A DNA stretch of 64,000 nucleotides from Zonotrichia leucophrys gambelii (GCF_028769735.1 NC_088175.1:1612001-1676000), one strand, 5' to 3'. Numbered from the stretch's first letter, positions 24,946 to 37,650 are shown. The notes: a model not told the origin generated them from the sequence alone. Program-made: numbers and translations.

Positions 24946-25971
24946 ATCCTTGTGAGGTTTCTTAAACTGCTGCCCAGCTCTGATTAATTTGTCAAGCCCC
25001 TGGACTTTCTGTATTACTCCCTATTCCCTTGTTAACACAGCTTCCATAATGTTCTTGACTTTTCACAGCTGCTTTGCATTGTGGAGACGTTTTCCCCAGG
25101 TTCACAGGGATCCCTAAAGTTGTTCTTTTCACAAAACTCAGACCCTGTGTGCAAGGGTGCCTCTGGTCTACCCTGATTTTCAATTTCCTCCAGTTTTCTT
25201 AGCTAAGAGTGTCTCAACTGGCAGATTTTGAGGAATTAATATGAATCTGGAGCAAAAGTAAATTTTGCTGGAAATTCACCAAGCTCCAAGGCACATGATG
25301 TCTTCCACATTCCTGCAGGACATCTCAAATTTCTTCATGTTTTCCAGGCTCTGAGGGACTAGCATGTCAAACACAGCACGTGATTCTGCCTGGTCCATCA
25401 GAGGCAGGAGCTGAGTCCTGCTTCCTTCTGGGCAGATTTCAATAAAAGAACACAGAAGACCTTAATAAATAATAGAAAAATTGGTAAATTTTCTTGGAGA
25501 CTGCTGGTGAAAAATAGGCATAGCCTTATGTTACATCCTTCTGGGATTCCTCAAGCAGCTGGGCAGTTCAAATTAACTGAAGACATTTGTTAAGGCAACA
25601 TGTCCTCTTAATTTGTAGTTTCCTTTTTTGAAAGGTGTTTTGATTAAATGGTTTTTCACTTATCAAACTTGAAGTCTTGAGTACAAAATTTAGGGGAAAG
25701 GGAAAAAAAAAGGGAATGATGTATAGGTTTATTTTTGACAGCTGGGATATTTTCCAGGCAGGCTACCACAAGACAGGGTGCAAATACACCCCTCAAGGAG
25801 CATCACTGTGACCAGAGCTCATCCAAATGGCTTCAGGTGAGGGCAAGAGGCATTCAGCAACAGTAAACCAGATTATTTAGGAATCTGCAGAAAGGCCTTT
25901 TCTTCTCTAACACACAATCAGCAGTTCTTTAACCAAATTGAACCCATCGAGGAACTCCCACTTTGTCCTGA

Positions 25972-26429
25972 TGATGCTTTGTGAAGGCTGACCTAGAAGA
26001 GAGGCTAAACAGAGTTAAAGAGTAAAGTAGGGATTTATTAAAAGGCCTCAACGGATTCACCTTGGGCAGCAAAACAGCCCAGCCAGGGCTACATCCAAGA
26101 TGAAGCCAAAACGGTCACAAAACAGACAACTGGTCACAGGGTCACACACTTTTATAAGTTCTGGTCCATTTGCATATTGGAGTTAATTGTCCAATTACAG
26201 CTTTAGCTTATAAAGTCCCATCCTTCTTGTTTTTTTCTCTTCAGTCCATGTTGATTATACTCTTGGGCTTGAGATTTGGATCATTTCTCCTTGGTCCCCA
26301 GCTAGAGAAGGAATTGTTTTGTCTCCCTACTCTGTGAAGAGAGCTCACCATCCCCTTATATGAAGCTCAGAACTACGCACCAAAGCAGTACAGAATCTGA
26401 AAAATACAAAAGCTAAACCTGAGGCATCA
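25972..26429 (-). mobile_element. Solo LTR C, minus strand
   Basis: Read on the minus strand this 458-bp element starts TGATGCCTCAGG and ends AAAGCATCA, with short inverted ends TGATGC...GCATCA. It has a TATAAAA box (complement near 26150-26156) and AATAAA (complement of 26034-26039) in LTR order. It resembles LTRs I recall as abundant in songbirds. I could not find a direct target duplication at the flanks. No internal retroviral sequence is attached. Confidence 0.75.
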
Positions 26430-27589
26430 CGGACAGTGGCTGCACAAAGGGGCTGGAGAAGTCACAGCTGGGGCTCACGTCACCTTGGGGTCCACTGAAT
26501 ATTTCCAGTACAAAGTTCTCCAAGACTTCTAAGCCAGCTGACCCCATGTAAGTGCTGCATTGGCCTGAGCCACTTATTGAAACTTTCCACTGCACTGCTG
26601 CTACCACCTGTTTCTTTCACACTTCCCTGGTCCAAACTCTGTGGATGCCAAAATGATTGGGACTGAGGAGCAGAATATGAGGTTGTTTCTGACTCCCTGG
26701 CAGCACTGAAAAATGATAATTTGGGCAATCTGATTAAATCAGGTATATGAAACTAACCCATTGTTTTTCCTGCCTTTGAGAGCAGCTCTCACAAAGAATT
26801 TAATCAAGAGAAAATCAAGCCACAAATGAGCTCATATGACCAGAACAAGCCACAAAGAGTTTACTGCTCTGATTGTTATTTAATGAGGTTTGTATTAAGC
26901 TTTTAAGGGATTTTCATGAGGTTTTGTCATATGTCTTCTTAATTTTTGGTGGTTACTTTCAAAAAGTGACAGTTTCCACAGTTACCTAGGTGCACCTCAC
27001 TGCAGCACCTTTCTGTTTCAATACACTCTATTTATTTTTTTGTTTCATATGCAAATTTTGCAATGTAGATTACCACATCAACATGCTGGTTTATCTTCTG
27101 CTGTGATATGCAGCCACAGTAGCTCCAAAAATCAGGTGTGTTGCTGCTGAGAAACATTTTCAAAGCAACAAAGTTTTTGTGGTTTCATGACCGGGAATAA
27201 AAACACAAGGGCAAAAACCTGAGGTGCTGCTGCCGATAAAAGACCCATTGTCCTGTTTCCAGAACTGACAGAGAACTGACAGTATGGGAGGGAATACAAG
27301 CACCTGGCAGCCATATGAGGGTACAGTCCATGTACTCCAAAATAGATATTTTGCACTCCAGGAGTTTCCTCAGCCAGAGATGTTTCCTTTGCATTTAACA
27401 TTGACAGGCAGCTTCTTCCTCTGTGAGCTCATCTAGCTGCTCTTTGAACACTGAGACAAATATCTGAACCAAAAGTTCTGATTTTTTGTTTGTTTGCAAT
27501 AGGAAATCTGAGGGCAGCAGCTGCCATCATGACTTATTCTGAGAAAAAAAAAATCTCATACAAAAATGATAATAAATCTCACAAAGGTT

Positions 27590-27875
27590 TATTATCAACA
27601 AGGCCAAGTGCAACATCCTGTACATGGGTCAGGACAATCTGAGGTTTAGAATAGGAATAAATTCTCGGTTGTGAGGGTGGTGAGGCCCTGACAGAGTGTG
27701 CCCAGAGAAGCTGTGGATGCTCCATCCCTGGAAATGTCCAAGGCCAGGTTGGATGGGGCTTGGAGCAACCTGGGATAATGGAAGGTGTCCCTGCCCATGG
27801 CAGGCGATGGAACAAGATGGTCTTTAGGGTCTCTTCCAACCCAAACCATTCTGTGGTCCTTCATTCATGGACTTG
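27590..27875 (+). mobile_element. CR1 LINE fragment, plus strand, internally deleted
   Basis: It opens with AAGTGCAACATCCTGTACAT, typical of the CR1 reverse-transcriptase region. It then jumps to the 3' landmarks GAGGGTGGTGAGGCCCTGAC, GCCAGGTTGGATGGGGCTTG and CCAAACCATTCTGTGGTCCT. The jump implies an internal deletion. Confidence 0.9.
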
Positions 27876-28671
27876 TCTCCCAGGAAAACAAAACCAAAAT
27901 GAACAGACCTAAACAACAAGCATATCTCAAAGAGCAAGCTTTTACACAGACATAGCAAGACAACTTTTTATAGCTCCTACTGATAATTCCCAATAAAAAT
28001 CCTTGAGCCTACTGGGAAAGAAAATACCCAAAAAACTCCACCCCAACTGAAAATTCTAATTGCAGACAGTATTTGCTTTTTTTAGTATCAACAACAAAAG
28101 CACCCTATTTCAATCATCACTACCAGGTTCTGTTTCAGAGGACAAAAATATCCCATGGAAATGCAGGTTGTCAGAGTTAATGTCACTTCACAGGTTTTGA
28201 TCTTTATTCACTCTTTGCAAAACATGTTTCCCCAAAATGAATTAATTTGGTGTAGTTCCCTAAAACCCAGTTAACCCTAGCTCCTGACTCCTCCCAGGAC
28301 AGACACTTTAACACTGAAATAAAGTGAAACAGCCAAGGACAGCCAAGCATCTGCCATTGCTGGGGCCTTCATTTCTTACATCACAAATGCTGCTCAGCCC
28401 AAACAAAGCTGATTTATGTCTGAAAATTCCTCTTTCTAATTGTCTGCCCCTGCCAGAAACCAACTGACCAAGAAATCTGCATGGGGTGTATTTTCTCTTG
28501 GTGTGTACTTAACCACAGGAGCATATTTCTGTGGGAACATCACTGTGTCTCATAGATGAGCTGGTGCTGCCACAAGCTTTTCTCATTATTGCTTCCAAAA
28601 GCTTCTGGTCAGAGCCAGGCACAGCTTTTCCTGTCTGAGCACTCACAGCTAGACACAGACATGGTGTGGGG

Positions 28672-29051
28672 TGTAGCATTCACATTCTCTGAAAAAATCC
28701 CTTCACCCAGGGTTTTTCTCCTGGGAAGCTGAGAAGCCTCAGAGAAAAGGAAAACAATTCTTACCTCATTTGCTTCTCCTGTGTTGTGCTCATGTGGAAT
28801 GTGTTTGGAGATTGTTTACCCACAGGTGATTGTTTCGTTGGATTCTGGTTGTTTGACTCTTTGGCCAATCAGGGCCAAGCTGTGTTGAGGCTCTGGAAAG
28901 AGTCATGGGTTTGCATAATTATCTTTTTGAGTAAGTATCCTTTCTGTATTCTTTAGTATAATATAGTATTCTTTAATATAACATATATAATAATGTAATA
29001 AATTAGCCTTCTGAGAACAGGGATTCTTCATTCCTCCCTGCCAATACAACA
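28672..29051 (+). mobile_element. Solo LTR D, songbird-type
   Basis: A 380-bp element starts TGTAGCATTCACATTCTCTG and ends CCAATACAACA. It carries a CCAAT box (TTGGCCAATCAGGGCC near 28861), a TAGTATAATATAG-rich region and AATAAA at 28997-29002. The flanks are GTGGGG at 28666-28671 and GTGGGA at 29052-29057, a 6-bp duplication with one mismatch. That size fits class II (ERVK-like) elements. I recall close relatives as a high-copy passerine LTR. It is solo and noncoding. Confidence 0.85.
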
Positions 29052-29057
29052 GTGGGA

Positions 29058-32000
29058 CAGGTCCTTGCCAGCCTGTGCAGTGTTTGCTTGTGCAAATGCA
29101 AGAAGGGATAAACAACTGGCTTCCCCCTTTTCCAGCTGTGTAACTCCAAGCTTTTGCACAGATGCATCCTTTACGTCTTCTTTCAAATGAATTGGCAAAC
29201 CTTGAAGGAAAAAGATGCTTTTGGCATCTCAGAATCATAATTAAATTTGTCTCTGATAGACATGCAGCTTTCTGGTGACTTTAAAGATCATTGTGGTTTG
29301 TTCTTTGATCACACATTCAGTGCAGACACAAGCTTGAGGTAAGGGTTTTCATCTCAATTCCACATAAGGAAAGAGGCCACCCAGAAGGGCCATATGAGCC
29401 TTGGACCCTGGTTTTGAAGAACAGATGCATTTTAAACCTTAAATTTTATATTATTAAATTGTATCACTATATTATGTTATACTTTGTGTTGTGTTACATA
29501 ATGTTCCACAGTAATACAGGAAGATTTATAGACTCAGATTTTGCTCTCAGCTTCCTGAAATCTCTGTTTGTTAAAGGATGGAGCATGTACATAACATTTC
29601 AATGAGGCTGTTTTTCTTCCTATTATAAGAATGCTGCATTCTTATCCAATGCTTTCTTCAAACTCTCTATTGAGTTAGTGGAACTGTCATTGTTTAAAAG
29701 ACATGAGGTTATTGGTTCTGCTTGTGAAGGAAGACACACTGAGGGATTAATTGCTTTAATTATGCAATAAGCTGTCTGTTCCCATCTAACTGCTGCTGCC
29801 TTTGCTCCTAAAGGACCTGTGCCTCTCAGTTTTGGCAAGCAGGAATTGCCACCAGGCTTCCATTGCCATTAAGAAACTTTCTTTTGATTTTTCATCTTTT
29901 GTTAGGGTTCATCCATACAGTCTCTTGGAAAACTTTTGATCACCTAGGGAGATGTTCACTCAGAAGTCCTTCTCTTGCCATGGCTGTGGCCAGCAACCAT
30001 CCCATGTGTCCCTCTGCAGCCTTTGAACCACACCAGGGGGTGACAGAACAACATTTGGCACTTTGCAGGTTTGGTGGGTTACACCTGACCTCAGTTTGCC
30101 CAGGGCTTGCAGCTGAGGATGACCTCAGGGCCAGTGTCCCATGAGAGCCTTTTCTGAGGTCAGGGAGGACAGAAATAGTGCATGCCACCAGCTATGGCAT
30201 GGAAATCTGCTCCAGACTTCAGCAGAAGGGTAAACAGGATGTCCAGGAGTGGTGGGATTTGGGGAATTTTCATGCAATTTGCTGCTGTTCTCCAGAATGA
30301 TTTTTTGTGGTTTTATTTCCTGTGGAATGTTTCTACCACAAATCCTCATCTAAGCGCCCAAATTAGGGAATAAGTTACACCCCTTGTCTAGTTAATATAA
30401 TAATCCAACTGCTCACCACTGAACTGAAGATTTTACCTATGCAGACATAATTCTATTTCAGGGTATTTGAAAACTGCCAAGGGAAAAAGATAAGCAAGCA
30501 TACATCACAGGATGTGAGGAAAAAATCACACATTTCATCCAAACTGCCTGTTGGGCAGGGTATTGTACCTCATCTTCCTAAGGTAACTTTTTTAAGTTTT
30601 CCCAGACAATCACAATGGAGCTGCCAGTGCAGTTTTACACAGATGCCCAGTAGGTGTAAGACAGTGATCTCCAAAAACTCTGTTTGTGTTCATGGAGGAT
30701 TTGGCCTAAATTGTTAAAATATTTACTGCAGAGAGATTCATAGATATATTAGAATTACATTTTATCTACTGATCCCACCTCTGACTGTTTCTAGTGCCTT
30801 AATTACTAAATCTGGATTTCTTCCAGGAAGAGATAAACACCAGTAGACAGATGGAGAAGAAAAAAAACAACAAAGGATAATTTAACATTTCCCTAGAGAA
30901 ACAACAGAGAAGAAAACATTTAACAATAACCAAAATTAAGACTAGATTAAGAAGTTCAGTAGTCATTGTTCAGGAACAAAATCAGACACACTAGAAAGGG
31001 GCACAAGCCATGGTACAGCTTCCTGTACCCAGCTGGTCCCTGGTGCCCACTCACCCACCAAGGTTCCTCCTGCCCACCAAATCATCCTTTATAGTGGACT
31101 TTTGGCATTCCTTACATGGATTATTCAAAGCTACAACACACCACTGAGCAATTTTTCTTGGTTTTCCACACGAGGTCTTACCTTCTGATCATCACAACTT
31201 TGGCTTCCCAGGCTCTGTCACACCTCAGGAGTTCACCAGTTCCCTTGCAATAATTTGTTCTGGTTTTCAGCTGGGGATAGGAATTAAACTAGAGGTAACA
31301 CACAGGTAACTCACATTAACCATCACAATATGCTGCAGAGGGCCACCACAAGCTTTCCTGTGGACTGAAGTCAGGAGAGCAGAAAAGCAGACAGGAATTG
31401 TGCAAGGCAGAGTTCCCAGAGTTCCCACAGAACCCTTCTTTCAGTACAAAGGTGTCTGGCATGAGCAAGAGCTCCAGGAAATCTGTTCCAAGTCCTTTCC
31501 TGAATGTGTATCACACACACTGCTGCTGGCTGTTGGAGAAGGGTTTTCCATGAAGACCTTACATGTGCACATTCAAAAAAACCCCACCTGAATAAAACAC
31601 TGCTCTGCCCACATTTTTTCTACCTAAAGATAAGCCAAGAGCACAATCTAAACACCCACAAGAGCTGGTTTATTTGTGTGCTTATGTGCTGCAAGGTGCT
31701 CAGAGGAGGGAAGGACATGCCAAGCTTGCAGACACTGTGTTGGCTGCTTCAAGATGTGCTATGGGATGTTTTCCAGCTGGTGGCTTTCAGATTGCTGCCA
31801 AAGGCCTGCAGAGTCACTCCTCCCTAATGTTAAATTAAGGGGTCACAAATGGTAGAAAAATAATAAGATCAGAGCATTTAAGTGCACTTTTACAGAAAAT
31901 AATAGAGGTGCCTGTCTATGAAAAGTGCTGAAAAAAACCTGTTCTTGAAAAACAATGTGGGAGTGTTCCCTGTCCCCCTATCAAATCCCAAATCCCAGAT

Positions 32001-34480
32001 TTGGTATGAAGAAGGAAGAGAGATGAAGGTGTGCTCTGCAATCTCATCTCTTCTGCTCACCTGCCCCCCCTTCCCAGGGGGATGAATTATCCAAACTCAG
32101 CTGGAAGCAAGTTCAGCCTGAGTCTTACTAAGCCCCAAACACCAGCCAAAAACACCTGGAAGACAGGGAGTGAGAGGGGAAAATCCCACTGTAGCTGGAC
32201 AGGCAGGGTCAGGAGTTCAGTTCATGCCTTGAGCTGGTTGTTAGAAGGGTTGCCAAATCACATGCAGGGCAGAGATTTCTCTTCTGACGCGGTCGTTCCT
32301 TCAGTGTGAAGTAATTAACCAAATCTGGAGCCCATCCCTGCACAGCACCCAAACTTGCATCTTCCTGACTTAATCTGGATGCTTATTCTGCAATTCCTGT
32401 ACAGTATAAAACCATAAATCACATTTCCTGGAAGAGTAGAAGAAAATGCATACCTTGCTCATCACACAGGACAAGACAGATATAATTTAAATACAGATGT
32501 TCTGAAGATGATGCATCTGAGGCATTTTTTCAGAAAATCAGACTTAGCTCTTAAACCATCTGGAACTTGAAAATGAGTACAGATTTCCCAGTTACATCAT
32601 TAGAGTTTCAAAAAATAGTCCATTACATCAAACACAAACTAATTTACCTGCATTATTAGTCTTCATTAGTTGAATTACTAATCCTCTCAGGAGACTCAGC
32701 TGTGAACAGCAACCACCATGAGCAAGGCTAAGTGCAAATAAAATCAACAATTATCTTTTTACCTGGTTTTGACATTTATACAATTTGTGCCAAACTCATC
32801 CCAAGAGCAACACAAAATTGACACTATGGGTCAGTTCAGTCCACTCCCCTCAAATCTTCAGTCAATACTCATTTATTTTCTTAGACAGATTTCCTGTTTC
32901 CCCTAATTAAGCACATTCTGTCTCAGACACCATACATTAAACATTATTTAACATTTAAATATATCCTAGAATTTCTTTTTAATTTTTTTCCTCCATCCAA
33001 GAGTCTCTCTTGGTTTTGCAGCACCATCAGCTCTTTCCAAGGGAGCAGAAATGAAACAAAACCTTAATCCTAGCAAGATGTTTCTTGCTGTCAGCCTTCA
33101 GGAGGGATCTGATGAATTTCTATTTCCTAGCAAAGGAGGAGGCTTCAGCTTTCATGTGTTTTGTAGGTTATTGTGGAGCTGTGCATTTCTTTGTCTCCCC
33201 AAATCCAAAGAGAAATATCCCCTGAAATATCCTCAGCAGATTGTCACTGCTTTGTCCTCTGTACCTTCAGAGCCAGCTTCAGAGGACCAGCAACTCACCA
33301 GCCTGGATTATGGATGGCCTGACTGCTCAAACATCACTTAACCAGGTTTTATTTAAAAAGATAACTCCATGAGATAGGGCAAGCCAGCCAATTAACCAGA
33401 AGGAAAATAAATGTGTACCTTTCCTTCACATCCCTTTCAGTGATTTAGTGTGTGGGCCCAGGTTCTCTACCATTTTGAAAAGGTTGCAAATATTCCAGCT
33501 TTCTCAACACTCTGTTTCATAAAGTGTAATTTGCTCAGTCTGTGCTCTTTCTGGGTGATCAGTGTCAATTCATCATCTTCAAGTAACACTCCATGGTTGA
33601 TTTCTGCAATGTATTTATTTAATGTTTCATATTAACAGGGACAGATGCTCTCCTGAGTTGCTTTAGAAGTGTTGCACCACTAAGTCAGTCAGGTTGTTAC
33701 CAAAATAGAGGAGTGTTTGTACCAAAGGCTGTTCAACACCTCCAGGGTATTCCTAAATACCCAATCACACCAGTGCCACAGGGCTAATGTTGTTGTCACT
33801 GCCCACTTTCACCTCAATTTTATTTAGAGATATTCTTAGGATGCAAGATGTTGTTTCCTTAGGGCCATTCTGTCAGCCACAAAAGAAATTTAAAAAGTGA
33901 TTGTGCTTGTCTTGTGAGATGTCTTCCCAGCTATGGTTTGTTAAAAGTTAAAATAGGTTTTGCTGTGACCACATGAGGTCCCTCAGGTTTCTCCACCACC
34001 AGGGAACACCAGGACATGAGTGCAGCAGCCAGTACCCCCAATCCCACTGAAAGCAGAGGATTCACTTTCCTAACAACCCTTGGGTCACTTCCCCAAGAAC
34101 CAAGGTGAGTGTGCTTTGCAGCTGATCTCAAGCATTTATTGCACACCAGTCTAGTGACAGGTTTCCCTAAAGGACTTTCTTTTACACCTCTAAAGACCCT
34201 ACAGTCAAATCTTCCTCATTTTATGGAGAGAAGGGGTGTACCTGCATAAGTGAGCTGCAGTCTGTCCTGTGAGCTTCCCATTAACTTGTCCCCAATACTC
34301 TGTGAACTTGGCTGCAGTTCCTGTTCATTATGTCTGCAGACACTTGACTGAGAGCTCTCTGTAATGGAAATATTTGGCAACTGGGCTTTGTGACCATTTT
34401 TTCTGCTGACTTCATTTCTTCTGACTAAATACTGAAGGAATGAAGAAGAGATCTGTTTTAAATAATGACAATATTTGACT
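29058..34480. other. Intergenic sequence without recognisable genes
   Basis: More than 5 kb of AT-rich sequence with no confident gene, RNA or mobile element. Open frames up to about 110 codons occur on both strands, but none shows a domain, codon bias or splice context that I can recognise. Confidence 0.55.
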
Positions 34481-34481
34481 T

Positions 34482-34620
34482 GGGAACATGATGCAGCTGC
34501 TTTAGAATTAATATAAGAAAAAAAGTATTTAATATAAGAAATATATTTAGTATAATAATATTAATATTAATTATATTATATGGAACATGATGCAGTTGCT
34601 ATAGTATCAAGAAAAAAATA
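34482..34620. repeat. Imperfect two-copy direct repeat with AT-rich spacer
   Basis: GGAACATGATGCAGCTGCT near 34482 recurs as GGAACATGATGCAGTTGCT near 34581. Each copy is followed by AGAATTAATATAAG- or AGTATCAAG-type sequence and an A-run. The spacer is rich in TAATAT. This looks like a local tandem duplication of about 100 bp. Confidence 0.75.
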
Positions 34621-34789
34621 ATCACTTTTAAATTATTTTGTCTGTCACATGGGAAGAAAAGCACTGCAGAAAGACACTGGGAAAAGAAAGCTATTTGCCA
34701 TCAGCAAAGGTTACTGAAAACTTGTGGTGTGAAGGAAAGAAGAGCATGGTAGAACTCAAAGAGGACCTGAGGTGGCAATCTTTATTATG

Positions 34790-34990
34790 AGCCAGTTTGT
34801 GCCCAGGTGGTCAAGGAGGCCAGTGGCACCTGGCCTGAATCAGCAATGGTGTGGCCAGCAGGACCAGGGAAGGGATACCCTGTGCTGGGCATTGTGAGGC
34901 CTCACCTCAAATCCTGGGTTCATTTTTGGGCTAAAATATTGCCTCACCTTGAGGAGTACAGACATCCCCTTGCTTCCTTCAGTGTTGACT
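34790..34990 (+). mobile_element. CR1 LINE internal fragment, plus strand
   Basis: GCACCTGGCCTGAATCAGCA, then GTGTGGCCAGCAGGACCAGG and GTGAGGCCTCACCTCAAATC, matches the order of the segment between the CR1 reverse transcriptase and the 3' UTR. It is truncated at both ends. Confidence 0.75.
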
Positions 34991-36264
34991 TGTATGGCCA
35001 TGCACAGGACTCACATTTCACAGCAAGGGGCTAAGGCTGAGACACCATCCTACATGTAAAGAGAGAACCCTAGGAACCACTGCACAGCGTCAAAACTCCT
35101 CCTCAATGTTAAATAAAAAATATTTTATGTGATGGTGCACGTCAAGAGTGTTTGAAACTGAAATTCATTATGACAAAATGATGGTATTTCCCCAAATTTT
35201 AATTTTCTAAGCTATGAGAAATATAAATTACAAATTCAGATCCAATATAGCAATGGTACACTTGAATTTAAACATTTACTTTTCTTAATGGAAAGACAGG
35301 CAAAGGGAAAATTAAGAAGTTATTAATGATAAAAGTGTCTTCTGAATTCTCAGTACTTTAGCCTTGTGTTATGTTCTGAACAATAAAAAGGATGCAGTTG
35401 TCAGCAGCAAGAAGATAATAGTTTTCATAAGGGATGTTTGTGTCTAGCACAGCTTATTAAGAAAGTTTATATAAGCATCATGTCCCAGTGCCTAATCCAC
35501 CAAAATAGGTCAATCAAGCATTGCCAGAGAAAAAGAAACTTTTTTTTTAAATAAACTGTTTGGGAACCTAATTCAGTTTTTATTAAACGAGATGATTCTT
35601 TCATTTTTTTCAACACCAGGGATTAATGTGGATATGACAGAAGTCATATGTCTGACTTTGGCCTGTCAGTTCTTTCAGTCCATCAGTGCATTCTGGAAAA
35701 GGCAAGTTTGGCTCTTCCACACTAGTAGTTGGACAGCAGTGCACCTCTGCCAAAGCATCAAAATTCCAGCAGCCAAACACCCAAATATTTCAATTCTGAC
35801 GATGCTCCAGGATGTGAAATTCTTGTCTGGCAGATGCTTTTCTCCCTTCAGCCCATCCTGACTGAGCCACCACGGCTGCCACCCATCCTGTGCAAAGGTG
35901 GGATGCTGCTGCTGGCATAGCCTTTCCCTGCTGCCTTGTTATCTCTCTGAACATTCAGGTTCTAGCACTGCTGTTGTTCCTGTTTAATCCTTGGGATGAC
36001 TCAGAATAGTTGCTACAATGCAATATTAGTTTGCTGTTTCTTGCATAAAATGTTCTGTGTTGCACACCAGGAGAGTAAACAGAGTGCTTCTCAGTATTAA
36101 AGGTGGGAAATGAGGGTCTGGGGAACCAAAAAACCATCAGTCTGGAAAGAGAATAGCTCAAATTATTAAACAATCTGTTTATAAACACCAGGAGAACTAT
36201 AAAGTGATTTTAAAAAAAGCTAGAGTGAGTGTCAAGAACAAATAGTACCCAGCCCAAACTCATT

Positions 36265-36500
36265 TCCCTATTTGACAGGATGAGTGGGAAAGCAGGAGGT
36301 GGTAGATGTTGGATGTCTTGATTTCAGTGATGAGAAACAAGGGAAGTGTGGTTTCCAGGAGCTTGCAAAAAGATGTCCCACCAATCTGTCCTCAGGCTGA
36401 GAGCACACGGGGCTCCTGACGTGCTCTGTCCTGCTCAGTTGCACACAATACTTCCATCCATCATGTTAATGACCTCAATTAAAGCTTCAGGAGCATGCAG
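36265..36500 (+). mobile_element. Possible degraded CR1 reverse-transcriptase segment
   Basis: GGAGGTGGTAGATGTTGGAT followed by GTCTTGATTTCAGTGATG resembles the coding region for the conserved DFSKAF motif of LINE reverse transcriptase. The rest is too diverged to follow with confidence. Confidence 0.35.
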
Positions 36501-36519
36501 GTGGCCTCAGCTAGGAGGG

Positions 36520-37650
36520 TCGTTATAGGAAGGTGCCCCCTGTTGATGGAGTGACAAAACTATCCTTTGTCTCCTTAAAAAGGAAAAAATCCCAGAAGTT
36601 TCTTTCCTCAATTAGGCAAAAAGCCACCTCATAGGACCTGGGGAACTTCACCTCAAACTTAAGGATAGCCAATTGGACAGAAGCTAAAAAGTAAATTGCT
36701 AAAAAGTAAAAAAGCTCCTGCCTGAGCAATTTACTAGAAAAAGAAGAGAACAAAGAAACTAATCACTTTTCTGAGGTGTTTTACCAGGAGCAAGAACCTG
36801 TTGCACCTGGCTCACTTTTTCCCTGCAAAGAGTTATCCTAGGGTGACATTATGATGCTTGTATCCCCATTCATGTGTTCTGTTTATGCTGGATATTATGT
36901 TCTGTCCTTCAAGACTGGCTCTGAAGAGTGAAAGTTTTGTTTTGGTTTTATCAGCCGCTCCGTCACGGCTGGCAGGACACACAGACAGGGCAGTACATAG
37001 TACTGCTTTTGCTTTTTGCTTGGCTTTTTGCTTTGCTCTTCCTCTTGCTCCTGCTTTGCTCTTGCTTTTTCCTTCTCATTAGTTAGTTTACCTAAGCAGT
37101 CCAAATTTTTCCATGGACTGTTTTTCCTTTTTGGAACCACTCAAGCCTGCTGCAGGCTGGGCCCTGGCAAACCCCGAGAGTTTGCACCTTGTGGCCCAGC
37201 GGGGCCTACTCTGGGCAGCAGCTGCCCCAGCGCCGGAGGGACTGAGAACAGAGCGAGCACCCCCAGAGAGACTTTCTGAATTTGTCATCTTTTTCAGAGC
37301 AGTGACAGAGTGGTGTCACCCAGCATTGTTCATTTTGTGTGCTGGGGGTGCTGTGCCTGTTAAATAAACAGGTTCTTTCCACTTCTCTTTGAGGAATTTT
37401 TCCTGAATTGGTTGTGGGGAGGGGCCGTGTGGGTTTGCCTTGTGGGAGGGGCCCCCTTTGGAGGTTTTCTCCCAGATTTGCCCTAAACCAGAACAAGAGT
37501 TTTGTTATTTTGCCTTTTATTAAAACTTTTTTGTTTCCAACACTACCACAGAATCCATCCTGCTGATTTTATGCCTTCCAAGGTAACTGAGCTATCTAGG
37601 GTGTGATATAGATCTCCAAGAGCTTGTGAGACCTGGCTCAAGGAGACCAT
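36520..37650 (+). mobile_element. Old LTR-like repeat B, copy 2, interrupted by LTR A copy 2
   Basis: The left part (about 36520-36833) and right part (37496 to about 37650) together match the reverse complement of 23091-23535. The younger LTR A copy sits between them. Right-hand landmarks include TTGTTATTTTGCCTTTTATT at 37504 and CACAGAATCCATCCTGCTG. The nesting shows that repeat B was already present when LTR A inserted. Confidence 0.75.
36829..37500 (+). mobile_element. Solo LTR A, copy 2, with 5-bp target duplication AGAGT
   Basis: A 662-bp element at 36834-37495 starts TATCCTAGGG (first G mutated to A compared with copy 1) and ends ACCAGAACA. It is bracketed by AGAGT at 36829-36833 and 37496-37500. 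AATAAA lies at 37363-37368. It aligns with copy 1 along its whole length. Differences include an extra segment of about 28 bp near 37425-37455 and several small gaps in the T-rich U3. The target is repeat B. Confidence 0.9.

Noticed and set aside
20753..37495. A full provirus bounded by the two LTR A copies
   Set aside because: Each LTR has its own different target duplication, and the 15 kb between them contains unrelated CR1 and LTR sequence with no retroviral genes.
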